DNA of 64,000 bases from the NCBI RefSeq assembly GCF_900102185.1, contig NZ_LT629690.1:2108001-2172000 (forward strand), given 5' to 3'. The stretch's first letter is position 1. Each line of letters opens with the position of its first letter. Position numbers and translations under genes: made by a program. This stretch comes from Terriglobus roseus. GTDB lineage: Bacteria > Acidobacteriota > Terriglobia > Terriglobales > Acidobacteriaceae. This document shows positions 1 through 7,596 of this stretch, piece after piece. Under the pieces are notes generated by a model that was given only the letters and a program-made list of their open reading frames with translations, was not told the origin of the DNA and did not search any database.

Positions 1-442
1 ATTGCGTGAGCGCCTATCCGCGTACAGCACAGGCAAGCTCTCCTCAGCCATGCTGCAGGAACGCATTGCAATTGACGCAGAACTGCCTTCAGCGGAACTT
101 AATCCCGACCTGATAAAGAAATTGCATCTGCTCGAACCATTTGGCCAGGGCAACCGGGAGCCTCTATTCCTGTCACGCGATTGCCAGGTGGAAGAAGCGC
201 CAAAGACGCTCAAGGAACGCCACATTAAACTTCGTATCCGCATCTCACCGGAATCAACAGTGGACTGCCTGGGATGGAGCCGGGAGATCGTATGGCCAGA
301 GAAGATTGCAGAAATGGGGATCATGTCGGGTTCACGAATAGATGTTGTGTATCGAGTGCGTGAAAATAGGCATCCACAGTTCGGTGGCGTGGAAATGGAA
401 CTCTGCGATCTACGGCTAACATCACCCACGACAACAAATTGA
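1..442 (+). CDS. recJ: Single-stranded-DNA-specific exonuclease RecJ, C-terminal part (5' end outside window)
   Basis: The last 146 residues of RecJ, a 5'-3' single-strand DNA exonuclease of recombinational and mismatch repair. The reading frame is open from the left edge, so the DHH catalytic domain lies upstream of the window. Visible is the family motif PFGQGNREPLF (about residues 46-56 of this fragment), which begins the C-terminal OB-fold that binds single-stranded DNA. The fragment then runs through beta-rich sequence to a TGA at 440-442. The next gene starts 45 bases downstream on the same strand. The family assignment rests on this motif and on the length and composition of the tail. 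Confidence 0.85.
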   Translation, partial: LRERLSAYSTGKLSSAMLQERIAIDAELPSAELNPDLIKKLHLLEPFGQGNREPLFLSRDCQVEEAPKTLKERHIKLRIRISPESTVDCLGWSREIVWPEKIAEMGIMSGSRIDVVYRVRENRHPQFGGVEMELCDLRLTSPTTTN

Positions 443-487
443 AGCGCCAACTGGGCAAGAGGCGTCCTATACAATGACGATTCGGGC

Positions 488-1738
488 ATGAGCGAACAAG
501 CAAGCGTTAATGGCGGCAAAATCGCAGTACGGATTCTGATTGTGGCAGTGGTCGTTGCGGCCCTTGTCTTTGGCATTCGCTACTTCACACGTAGCGAAGT
601 GGAGATTCGTGCGGCGAAAGCCAGCTACGTTGATCTCATCAGCAATACCTCCACCACCGGCAAGGTTGAGCCCACCCAAAATTTTCAGGCGCACGCGCAG
701 GAGCCCGGCAGTGTTCAAGCTGTCTACGTTCACAACGGACAGCAGGTTGCCTCAGGCACACTCCTTCTCAAGATGAGCTCCGCCACCGCGGAATCTCGTG
801 TCGAAACGGCTCGCTCTGCCATCGCACAGGCACAGGCCGCGCAGGCAGACCTGCATAATGGCGGATCGAAGGACGAACGTATCGCCATCCTGGGCGATCT
901 CGATCGTGCCAAGCTGCAGGTGCAGCAATCGCAGAAGGATCTCGCAGCACTACAAGCGCTTCAGGCACGCGGTGCAGCATCCACATCTGAGGTTGCGGCA
1001 GCGCAATCTCGCCTGTCCACTGCACAAAGCTCACTCAATTCGCTCCAGCAGCGTTCCACTTCGCGGTATTCCTCAACGGACCAGCAGCGTGTGCAGGCGC
1101 AATTAAACGACAGCCGCGCCTCCCTGGGTGCCGCCGAACAGCAACTGTCACAGGCGATTGTCCGCGCTCCGTTTGCCGGCACCGTCTACTCCCTTCCCGT
1201 GAAGGCGTATGACTTTGTAGGCGCGGGTGAAGAACTTATCCAGCTTGCCGACCTGAATCACATGCAGGTGCGCGCGTACTTTGATGAGCCCGAGATCGGC
1301 AAACTGAAAGTGGACCAGCAGGTCACCATCAAGTGGGATGCGCGCCCCAGCCAGTTATGGCACGGTCACATTGTTCGCACGCCAACCACGGTCATCACCT
1401 ATGGAACGCGTAACGTTGGCGAATGCCTCATTTCTGTCGATGATGCCACCGGTGATCTCTTGCCCAACACAAATGTGAACGTAAGTGTCACCACGCAGGA
1501 AGTGAATCACGTTCTCAGCGTTCCCCGTGAAGCTCTTCGCACACAAGGCAGCTCGACGAACTTTGTGTACCTGATCCAGAAGGGTCAACTGGTGAAGCGG
1601 ACTGTTGAAATCGGAAACTTCAACCTGTTGAATGTCCAGATCCTCTCCGGCTTGAAGGACGGCGATACGGTAGCACTGAATCCGACCAGCAGTTCCGTCG
1701 ACCTGAAAGAGGGACTTCCGATCAAGGTTGTTCAGTAA
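488..1738 (+). CDS. Periplasmic adaptor (membrane fusion) protein of an efflux/export system
   Basis: 416 residues of the HlyD/MacA/RND adaptor family, which bridges an inner-membrane pump and a TolC-type channel. Residues about 13-32 form one N-terminal membrane anchor. A split biotinyl-lipoyl domain follows: first half around residues 60-98, second half around 228-260 with RAPFAGTV. Between them lies an Ala/Gln-rich coiled-coil hairpin (about 100-220). A beta-barrel and membrane-proximal domain complete it. The TAA stop overlaps the ATG of the next gene (TAATG), so translation is coupled. A TACAAT box lies just upstream of the ATG. No inner-membrane pump gene lies beside it, so the transported substrate cannot be named. 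Confidence 0.9.
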   Translation: MSEQASVNGGKIAVRILIVAVVVAALVFGIRYFTRSEVEIRAAKASYVDLISNTSTTGKVEPTQNFQAHAQEPGSVQAVYVHNGQQVASGTLLLKMSSATAESRVETARSAIAQAQAAQADLHNGGSKDERIAILGDLDRAKLQVQQSQKDLAALQALQARGAASTSEVAAAQSRLSTAQSSLNSLQQRSTSRYSSTDQQRVQAQLNDSRASLGAAEQQLSQAIVRAPFAGTVYSLPVKAYDFVGAGEELIQLADLNHMQVRAYFDEPEIGKLKVDQQVTIKWDARPSQLWHGHIVRTPTTVITYGTRNVGECLISVDDATGDLLPNTNVNVSVTTQEVNHVLSVPREALRTQGSSTNFVYLIQKGQLVKRTVEIGNFNLLNVQILSGLKDGDTVALNPTSSSVDLKEGLPIKVVQ

Positions 1739-2673
1739 TGAAGCGTTCGCTCCAATTCGTAGCGCCGATCCTCCTGGCATCGTTGCATGCCACGGCTCAG
1801 GTTCCAGCGTCAGCAAAGACGGACGCGCACAATGGCCGTGTGGACAGCGCCCTTGCTGCAATCGCAAATGCAAAAAGTGCGGACGCGCAGTACCTTCGCT
1901 GCGAACTGTATAGCTCTATCGAAAATCGCGACCAGGCGATACAGGCATGTGAAGCCGCAACCGCAGCCGCGCCGAACAACAGCCTGTATCAACTGGAGCT
2001 CGCCCGCGTGTATGGCGACAAAGCAGATCATAGCGGTGCCTTCACCGGTATGCGTATGGTCGGCAAAATTCGCGGTTCCTTCGAGCGTGCAGTACAACTT
2101 GATGGCTCGAACATCGAAGCGCTGAGTGATCTAGGCCAGTTTTACGTGGAAGCTCCGGGCATTGCAGGCGGCGGCACAGACAAGGCAAAAGATCTCGTTA
2201 CAAAATTGCAGCCGCTTTCCCCGGCACGCGCCCATCGCCTAAGCGCCATGATCGCCACAAAGAGCCACGACGACGCCATGGCTGAGACAGAATACAAGGC
2301 AGCACTGGCGGCTGGTCATACACCAGAGGCATGGGTCGATCTGGCGCGTTTCTACCGCAACCGCAAACAGTACGACGCCGCAGAAAATGCAGCACGATCC
2401 GCAATCCAGATAGATAAAGCGCACGGCCCCGACACATTCGACGGGGCGAAACTGCTTCTGCAGATGCATCGCAGCGTTCCCGTCGCACAGGCGGCTCTGC
2501 GCAGCTATCTGGCCACACCGCAGGAACACGTTGCAGCGTATGCACAGGCGCACGTACAGCTTGGCGATAGTCTGAAAGAATCCGGCGATACCGACAGCGC
2601 ACAGAAGGAATATGCCGCTGCTCTGGCGCTGGCCCACGACTACGAACCGGCACGGAAGGCCGCCGGAAAATGA
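1738..2673 (+). CDS. Secreted TPR-repeat protein
   Basis: 311 residues. An N-terminal signal peptide (about residues 1-21, ending HATA) indicates export to the periplasm. From about residue 40 to the end the chain is made of Ala-rich helical pairs typical of tetratricopeptide repeats (for example the segment with YQLELARVYGDKADHSGA, and a final pair around SAQKEYAAALALAHDYEPA). The gene overlaps the adaptor gene by one base and the TolC gene by four (ATGA), so it sits inside a tightly coupled three-gene operon. TPR proteins usually scaffold protein complexes; a role in organising the adaptor/channel pair is inference only. Confidence 0.8.
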   Translation: MKRSLQFVAPILLASLHATAQVPASAKTDAHNGRVDSALAAIANAKSADAQYLRCELYSSIENRDQAIQACEAATAAAPNNSLYQLELARVYGDKADHSGAFTGMRMVGKIRGSFERAVQLDGSNIEALSDLGQFYVEAPGIAGGGTDKAKDLVTKLQPLSPARAHRLSAMIATKSHDDAMAETEYKAALAAGHTPEAWVDLARFYRNRKQYDAAENAARSAIQIDKAHGPDTFDGAKLLLQMHRSVPVAQAALRSYLATPQEHVAAYAQAHVQLGDSLKESGDTDSAQKEYAAALALAHDYEPARKAAGK

Positions 2674-4118
2674 AGATTTCTTGTCTCCTCATCTCGTCTG
2701 TATTGCTCTGCTCTGCCACCACAGCGCAAGGCCAGGTATCACTGTCATCTGCGGTGAACCTCGCTCTTAAGAACAGCCCCAAAGTTCGTATAGCCAAGGC
2801 TGATCTCGACAAAGCCCGGGCTGGCCACAGCGAGTCACGCGACGCGTATATTCCCGTTGTCTCCACCACCACGGGCTATGGCCAATCCACCGGCGCTCCG
2901 CTCGGGGTTCCCATCATCTTCTCCATCAGTGCGCAGAGTCTTCTCTTCTCGTTCTCTCAGAAGGATTACATCCGCTCCACCAACGAAGCCGTCAAAGCCG
3001 CCGAACTGTCATTGCACAATGCGGAAGTCGAGGTCGTGGAAGATACGACCAACACCTACCTCGCGCTGGACTATGCGACAGAACGCAGTCATGTCCTCCA
3101 ACAATCGCTCGGCTATGCAGATAAGCTCGTGAACGTCACAACGGATCGTATCTCCCTCGGCGTAGACCCCAAGGTAGAACTTCCAAAGTCACGTCGTACC
3201 GCTACGCAAATTCGTCTGCAGCAGCTTCAGGTACTGGATGATATTGCTGCCAACCGCCAGCATTTGGCAGAACTCACTGGCCTTCCCGCGGTCTCGTTTA
3301 CTACTGATCGCACCAGTATTCCCGTCTATCAGGCCAAGCCGTCCATCACCACCGAGGACCCAGATTCGGTTTCAGACAGTGACGGGATCAAAGCTGCCTT
3401 CGCAAACGCCAAGTCAAAACAATATATTGCCTTCGGCGACAAGCGTTATCTACTGCGGCCGCAAGTGGTCTTGGCGGCGAACTACAGCCGTGTTGCCATA
3501 GGCCTGTCTTCGTATGCCTCCTATTACCCCCGTTTTGGCGGCACCCCGGATAATCCCAACAGCGAGAACTCCTTCAGCTTTGGCCTGCAGTTCAACATTC
3601 CGTTGCTGGACATGGCGCATCGCGCCAAGGAACGCGGCTCAGCCGCTGATGCCGTCCGAGCCTATGCCGACGCCGACCTGCAACGCGCCGTGTACCGCGA
3701 AGGCCGAGCCAAACTACAGAACGCCGCTCGCGAGCTCGATCTACGCGCCCAACTGGCACGAGATGACCGAGAAATCGCCGAAGATCAGCTTGAAACGCTG
3801 CAACTCCAGTTGAATCAGCAAGGTGGCAATAATCAGGGCCCTCAGATCACACCGAAGGATCAGCTGAACGCGCAGCTCCAGGAACGCCAGAAATACCTCG
3901 ATGTACTTGCTGCGGATCTCCAATTGCGTCAAACCCAGGTGAACGTAATGCGCCAGACCAACACACTCGGAGACTGGATTCTGAGCGCAGTGAGCGGAAA
4001 CAGCAGCACCGTCACACCGTCAATTCCGCCGGTAGCGGGCACAAATACGCCGGGTGTGCCCGGAACGGCGCCTTCGGGCGCTTCCACATCACCGCTTCCC
4101 CAGGCCCCTGGACGCTAA
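2670..4118 (+). CDS. TolC-family outer-membrane channel protein
   Basis: 482 residues. It has a signal peptide (about 1-21, ending AQGQ) and then the duplicated OEP layout of TolC proteins: two halves with long Ala/Leu/Gln-rich helices (about 80-190 and 320-425) separated by beta segments that form the outer-membrane barrel. The first helix begins at the usual LSSAVNLALKNSPKVRIAKA region. The C-terminus ends in a Pro/Ser/Thr/Gly-rich tail of about 40 residues, longer than in canonical TolC. It is the last gene of the adaptor-TPR-TolC operon and starts inside the stop codon of the TPR gene. Confidence 0.9.
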   Translation: MKISCLLISSVLLCSATTAQGQVSLSSAVNLALKNSPKVRIAKADLDKARAGHSESRDAYIPVVSTTTGYGQSTGAPLGVPIIFSISAQSLLFSFSQKDYIRSTNEAVKAAELSLHNAEVEVVEDTTNTYLALDYATERSHVLQQSLGYADKLVNVTTDRISLGVDPKVELPKSRRTATQIRLQQLQVLDDIAANRQHLAELTGLPAVSFTTDRTSIPVYQAKPSITTEDPDSVSDSDGIKAAFANAKSKQYIAFGDKRYLLRPQVVLAANYSRVAIGLSSYASYYPRFGGTPDNPNSENSFSFGLQFNIPLLDMAHRAKERGSAADAVRAYADADLQRAVYREGRAKLQNAARELDLRAQLARDDREIAEDQLETLQLQLNQQGGNNQGPQITPKDQLNAQLQERQKYLDVLAADLQLRQTQVNVMRQTNTLGDWILSAVSGNSSTVTPSIPPVAGTNTPGVPGTAPSGASTSPLPQAPGR

Positions 4119-4213
4119 AAACCCCTAACTTCCCCGCCTGGGAACACCTGCGGGTTCCCTTGTCTGAAAAGCATCGCTCGGGGTGAAGAAATGGTAAAAT
4201 CGGAGCTATTGCC

Positions 4214-5692
4214 ATGGTATTGAAGACACTGCTTCTGAACCCGCCCTCCTTCGAAAACTTCGACGGCGGCGCCAGCTCACGTTGGCCCGCGACCCGCGAG
4301 ATTGAGTCCTACTGGTATCCCGTATGGCTCGCCTATCCCGCAGGCATGCTCGAAGGCTCGCGCCTGCTCGATGCTCCGCCGCACCACGTCTCGGCGGAAG
4401 AGACCATCGAGATCGCCAAGGGCTACGAGTTCCTGGTTCTCTTCACCTCCACCGTGGGCTGGGCGGGTGATCACGCTCTGGCGCAGGCCATCAAAAAGGC
4501 CAACCCCACCATCAAGATTGCCTTCGTTGGACCGCCGGTCACCACTGACCCCGAGCGCGCTCTGAACGAGTGCAGCGCCATCGACTTCATCTGCCGCCGC
4601 GAGTTCGACTACACCATCGTCGAATACGCACAGGGCAAGCCGATCAACGAGATTCTCGGTCTCTCCTATAAGGATGAGAACGGCGTTATCCAGCACAACC
4701 CGGACCGTCCGCAGGTCGAAGACCTGGACGCAATGCCCTGGGCCACCAAGATCTACAAGCGCGACATGGACGTCACGCGTTACAACGTGCCGTTCCTGCT
4801 GCACCCCTACATCTCGCTGTACAGCACACGTGGCTGCCCGGCGCAATGCACATTCTGCCTCTGGCCGCAGACGCTATCCGGCCACGCATGGCGCAAGCGT
4901 TCCACTGACGACGTCGCTGCTGAGTTGAAGTGGGCTAAGGAGAACTTCCCCCATGTGAAGGAGTTCTTTTTCGATGACGACACCTTCAACATCCAGAAGG
5001 AACGCACCATCGAGCTCTGCGCAAAGCTGAAGCCGCTCGGCATCACGTGGTCCTGCACCAGCCGTACCACCACGCACCGCGACACGCTGAAGGCCATGAA
5101 GGAAGCGGGCTGCCGCCTGCTCATCGTGGGCTTTGAGTCTGGCGATCCGCAGATTCTCAAGAACATCAAGAAGGGTTCCACCGTCGAGCGCGCACGCGAG
5201 TTCGTGAAGGACTGCCATGATCTCGGTCTGATCATCCACGCAGACTTCATCCTCGGCCTGCCGGGCGAGACGAAGGAATCCATTCGCAACACCATCAACT
5301 TCGCCAAGTCGCTCGACTGCGAAACCATTCAGGTCTCCGTGGCCCACGCATACCCCGGAACTGAGTTCTATGAGTTCGCCGAGAAGCACGGCTACATCAC
5401 CAACGAAACCATGAACGACGGTGGTGGCCACCAGATGGCTCACATCGAGTACCCTGGCCTGCCCACGGAGTACGTCATGGAGATGGTGCACAAGTTCTAT
5501 GACGAATACTACTTCCGCCCGAAGGCCGCGTTCCGCGTGGTTTGGAAGGCAATCGTAAACCGCGACGTTCCCCGCCTGTACGTTGAAGCAAAGAGCTTCA
5601 TGAAGCTCCGCAGCCAGCGCAACAAGGCAGCGCGCGCCAAGAAGGAAGAGAACGCACTGAAGCAGCAGGAATCAGTCAGCATGAACGCGTAA
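4214..5692 (+). CDS. hpnJ: Hopanoid biosynthesis-associated B12-binding radical SAM protein HpnJ
   Basis: 492 residues. The N-terminal region (about 1-140) is a B12-binding Rossmann-type domain that opens with LLLNPPSFENFDGGA, a characteristic HpnJ start. The radical SAM domain carries the CxxxCxxC cluster motif at Cys208, Cys212 and Cys215 (RGCPAQCTFCLWPQT). Further matches to the family as I remember it are FFFDDDTFN, LLIVGFESGDPQIL and FILGLPGETKESI. HpnJ is linked to building the cyclitol ether head group of bacteriohopanetetrol at the inner membrane. No other hopanoid gene is in the window. A strong terminator follows. A TAAAAT box lies about 16 bases before the ATG. Confidence 0.85.
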   Translation: MVLKTLLLNPPSFENFDGGASSRWPATREIESYWYPVWLAYPAGMLEGSRLLDAPPHHVSAEETIEIAKGYEFLVLFTSTVGWAGDHALAQAIKKANPTIKIAFVGPPVTTDPERALNECSAIDFICRREFDYTIVEYAQGKPINEILGLSYKDENGVIQHNPDRPQVEDLDAMPWATKIYKRDMDVTRYNVPFLLHPYISLYSTRGCPAQCTFCLWPQTLSGHAWRKRSTDDVAAELKWAKENFPHVKEFFFDDDTFNIQKERTIELCAKLKPLGITWSCTSRTTTHRDTLKAMKEAGCRLLIVGFESGDPQILKNIKKGSTVERAREFVKDCHDLGLIIHADFILGLPGETKESIRNTINFAKSLDCETIQVSVAHAYPGTEFYEFAEKHGYITNETMNDGGGHQMAHIEYPGLPTEYVMEMVHKFYDEYYFRPKAAFRVVWKAIVNRDVPRLYVEAKSFMKLRSQRNKAARAKKEENALKQQESVSMNA

Positions 5693-5712
5693 GCGTCATC
5701 TGTAAACACACG

Positions 5713-5738
5713 GAAAAGCCTCCTTCGGGAGGCTTTTC
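5713..5738 (+). terminator. Rho-independent terminator after hpnJ
   Basis: A perfect 11-base stem (5713-5723 with 5728-5738) closed by a TTCG tetraloop. The 3' arm itself carries TTTT. It starts 20 bases after the hpnJ stop. Confidence 0.9.
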
Positions 5739-5775
5739 TCTTGCCCGTCCAACCACCCAACGCTACAGTCTGCTT

Positions 5776-6219
5776 ATGCGGTTCCGGACCATGTTCTCCG
5801 AACAGGCGATGTGGCAATGTATGATGGCCCTCCTGTGGCTCTACATCACCTCTTCCCGCGTCAGGCACGAACATCCAGGGCATCCCTTTCAAAGTGCCTT
5901 CGACATCACATGCCTTGTGATTTTCTACCTGGCGGTAGCATTCAACCTCTGGATCATTTTCTTTGCATACGTGGAGATTGATGGCGGGTTCCTCAAAATA
6001 ACTACGGTGCCATTTCGCTCGCGCATGATTCCGCTTCTCAGTGTTGTGAGCGCCGATCATGCGCATACGAAGTACCTCAGGCTCAGGAAATACTCCGTAG
6101 AACTGGGGATCGCGCCTTTGGGAGCTGAAGTCTATCCACACAGGTACATGACGCTGAGAATGCCGGAAGCCGACCAATTCCTACAGGCCATCCAACCTCA
6201 CCTTCCCATGCACTACTGA
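5776..6219 (+). CDS. Small membrane protein with PH-like C-terminal domain (copy 1)
   Basis: 147 residues of unknown function. Two hydrophobic segments (about residues 10-25 and 45-65) are followed by a soluble beta-rich part (about 68-125) and a C-terminal helix, the layout of small bacterial PH-like membrane proteins. The ending EVYPHRYMTLRMP followed by FLQAIQPHLP closely resembles the end of the next gene, so the two are tandem paralogues. The ATG lies only six bases after a TACAGT box and has no Shine-Dalgarno sequence, suggesting a leaderless transcript. Confidence 0.65.
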   Translation: MRFRTMFSEQAMWQCMMALLWLYITSSRVRHEHPGHPFQSAFDITCLVIFYLAVAFNLWIIFFAYVEIDGGFLKITTVPFRSRMIPLLSVVSADHAHTKYLRLRKYSVELGIAPLGAEVYPHRYMTLRMPEADQFLQAIQPHLPMHY

Positions 6220-6290
6220 TCTGTTCGTGGCTTTCTTTGAGGCGTTTCTTTTCGCTTGCGTATAAGCCAAACCCACATGACGATGCCATC

Positions 6291-6731
6291 ATGACCTTCC
6301 GAGTGATCAACAATGGCGGCCTCACTCAGATTGTCATCTCTTTTGCATGGGTTCTCTTTGGCGCAGACCAGCTCGCTGGTCATTCGCGCTACAACCATTC
6401 GTACGGCCGTTGGCTGACCGTACTCACACTCACGCTGTGGCTGATCTGCCTCTTTGTGAATGTGTTGTTTTACTTTCGGGGTGAAGCTCAGTTCACTCAG
6501 CATTCTCTGCGTATCCGCCGAAGCTTACGTTCCGTCTTTATCCCCTACAGTTCCATCGTCTCCTTTAAGCAGGCGCGCGATGCCAAAGGAAGGCTAAAAC
6601 AGAATGTAGTGGAGCTCGAAGTATCTGAGCTCTCCCGCGAAATCTATCCACACCAGTACAAGGAACTCCACCTGAAAGACATGCCAGGCTTTCTCGCCGC
6701 ATTGCAACAGTACGTCCCACAGCAATCCTGA
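6291..6731 (+). CDS. Small membrane protein with PH-like C-terminal domain (copy 2)
   Basis: 146 residues from the ATG at 6291; an in-frame TTG at 6237 would add 18 residues. It shows the same order as its upstream neighbour: two membrane segments (about 12-28 and 43-62), a beta-rich domain with YSSIVSFKQARDAKGR, then EIYPHQYKELHLKDMP and a closing helix FLAALQQYVP. The shared YPH(R/Q)Y(M/K) block and C-terminal helix show descent from a gene duplication, but overall identity looks low, so the duplication is not recent. Function is unknown. Confidence 0.6.
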   Translation: MTFRVINNGGLTQIVISFAWVLFGADQLAGHSRYNHSYGRWLTVLTLTLWLICLFVNVLFYFRGEAQFTQHSLRIRRSLRSVFIPYSSIVSFKQARDAKGRLKQNVVELEVSELSREIYPHQYKELHLKDMPGFLAALQQYVPQQS

Positions 6732-6758
6732 GTCGATTCCCTCCCGATACAATCAAAT

Positions 6759-7193
6759 GTGTCGATGTCTCACCGCCTCAAATTCTCGCAATACCTCATG
6801 CTCGTGTTCATCATGCTGGGCGCATCCGTGGGCGACGCCCTCCTCAGCCGCGGCATGCGTGAAGTCGGCCCTGTCTCCTTCGCTCATCTTGGCCTCTTGC
6901 TACACGCCCTGCTCAACCCATGGGTGATCGCAGGCATTGCAGTGCTCATCAGCTTCATGGGTAGCTACATGACCGCGCTGTCGTGGGCTGATCTCACCTT
7001 CATTCAGCCAGCAACGGCCTTTGGCAATGTGGTCACCGCTCTGATCGGACGTCTCTGGCTGCATGAAGCCATCACCCCCACACGCTGGGCTGGCATTGCC
7101 TGCATCGTTATCGGCGTGGGCTTCGTAGCGAACGGCCCTTCGAAGACAGAACACAAACATACGGTCGCGTTAACAGGAGGCGAAGGCGCATGA
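6759..7193 (+). CDS. EamA/DMT-family small transporter subunit 1
   Basis: 144 residues with four hydrophobic helices (about residues 9-28, 48-66, 72-95 and 108-125), half the size of a full ten-helix DMT carrier. It contains the EamA-type sequence LTFIQPATAFGNVVTALIG and the LHEAITPTRWAGI loop. The GTG at 6759 (ATG at 6765 is an alternative) lies five bases after a TACAAT box. The stop overlaps the start of a second four-helix protein (ATGA), so a heterodimer like the ArnE/ArnF or other paired small carriers is likely. The substrate is unknown. Confidence 0.75.
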   Translation: MSMSHRLKFSQYLMLVFIMLGASVGDALLSRGMREVGPVSFAHLGLLLHALLNPWVIAGIAVLISFMGSYMTALSWADLTFIQPATAFGNVVTALIGRLWLHEAITPTRWAGIACIVIGVGFVANGPSKTEHKHTVALTGGEGA

Positions 7194-7576
7194 CGCATCT
7201 TTCAGCCGACACCGTGATCACGATTGTTCTGATGGTTGCTGGCGCCACCGTAGGCGAAACGCTCATCTCCGCCGCCATGACTCGCGTTGGTGATCTGGAT
7301 GAAATCCGCGCGAAATCCGGACTCATCGGCGCGATCAAGGCGGTTGTTTCCTCGCCTTATCTCATCGGCGGCATCACCTGCATGGCCATCAGCTTCTTCT
7401 CACTGCTGTTCGCTTTGTCAGGAGCCGACCTCAGCCTGGTAGCCCCTGCGACCAATTCGCTTACCTTCATTGCAACGGCAATTGCCGCAAAGTTCTACCT
7501 GAAGGAAAACGTGGATCGTCGCCGCTGGCTTGCGGCCGTCTTTGTAGCCGCAGGCGTTGCTCTGCTGACCCGCTAA
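7190..7576 (+). CDS. EamA/DMT-family small transporter subunit 2
   Basis: 128 residues with four membrane helices. It is homologous in layout to the preceding subunit: an N-terminal MLGASVGDALLS-like block appears here as MVAGATVGETLISAAM, and both carry the ADLTFIQPAT / ADLSLVAPAT motif followed by a helix and a (H/K)E loop. The start overlaps the upstream stop by four bases, so the two are made together, most likely as a heterodimer. The family moves small or lipid-linked substrates. The nearby hpnJ makes a lipid-related substrate conceivable, but this is inference. Confidence 0.75.
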   Translation: MTHLSADTVITIVLMVAGATVGETLISAAMTRVGDLDEIRAKSGLIGAIKAVVSSPYLIGGITCMAISFFSLLFALSGADLSLVAPATNSLTFIATAIAAKFYLKENVDRRRWLAAVFVAAGVALLTR

Positions 7577-7596
7577 ACCTGGAATCAAAACCCGTT

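Noticed and set aside
4119-4213. Weak hairpin between the TolC gene and hpnJ, considered as a terminator
   Set aside because: Only a six-base GGGAAC/GTTCCC stem with an eight-base loop and no T run.
6131-6652. Two TATCCACA words resembling DnaA boxes, considered as an origin linked to the GC-skew change
   Set aside because: Both fall at the same YPH codons of the two PH-like paralogues, so they reflect shared coding sequence; they are also 11 kb from the skew change and no dnaA gene is present.
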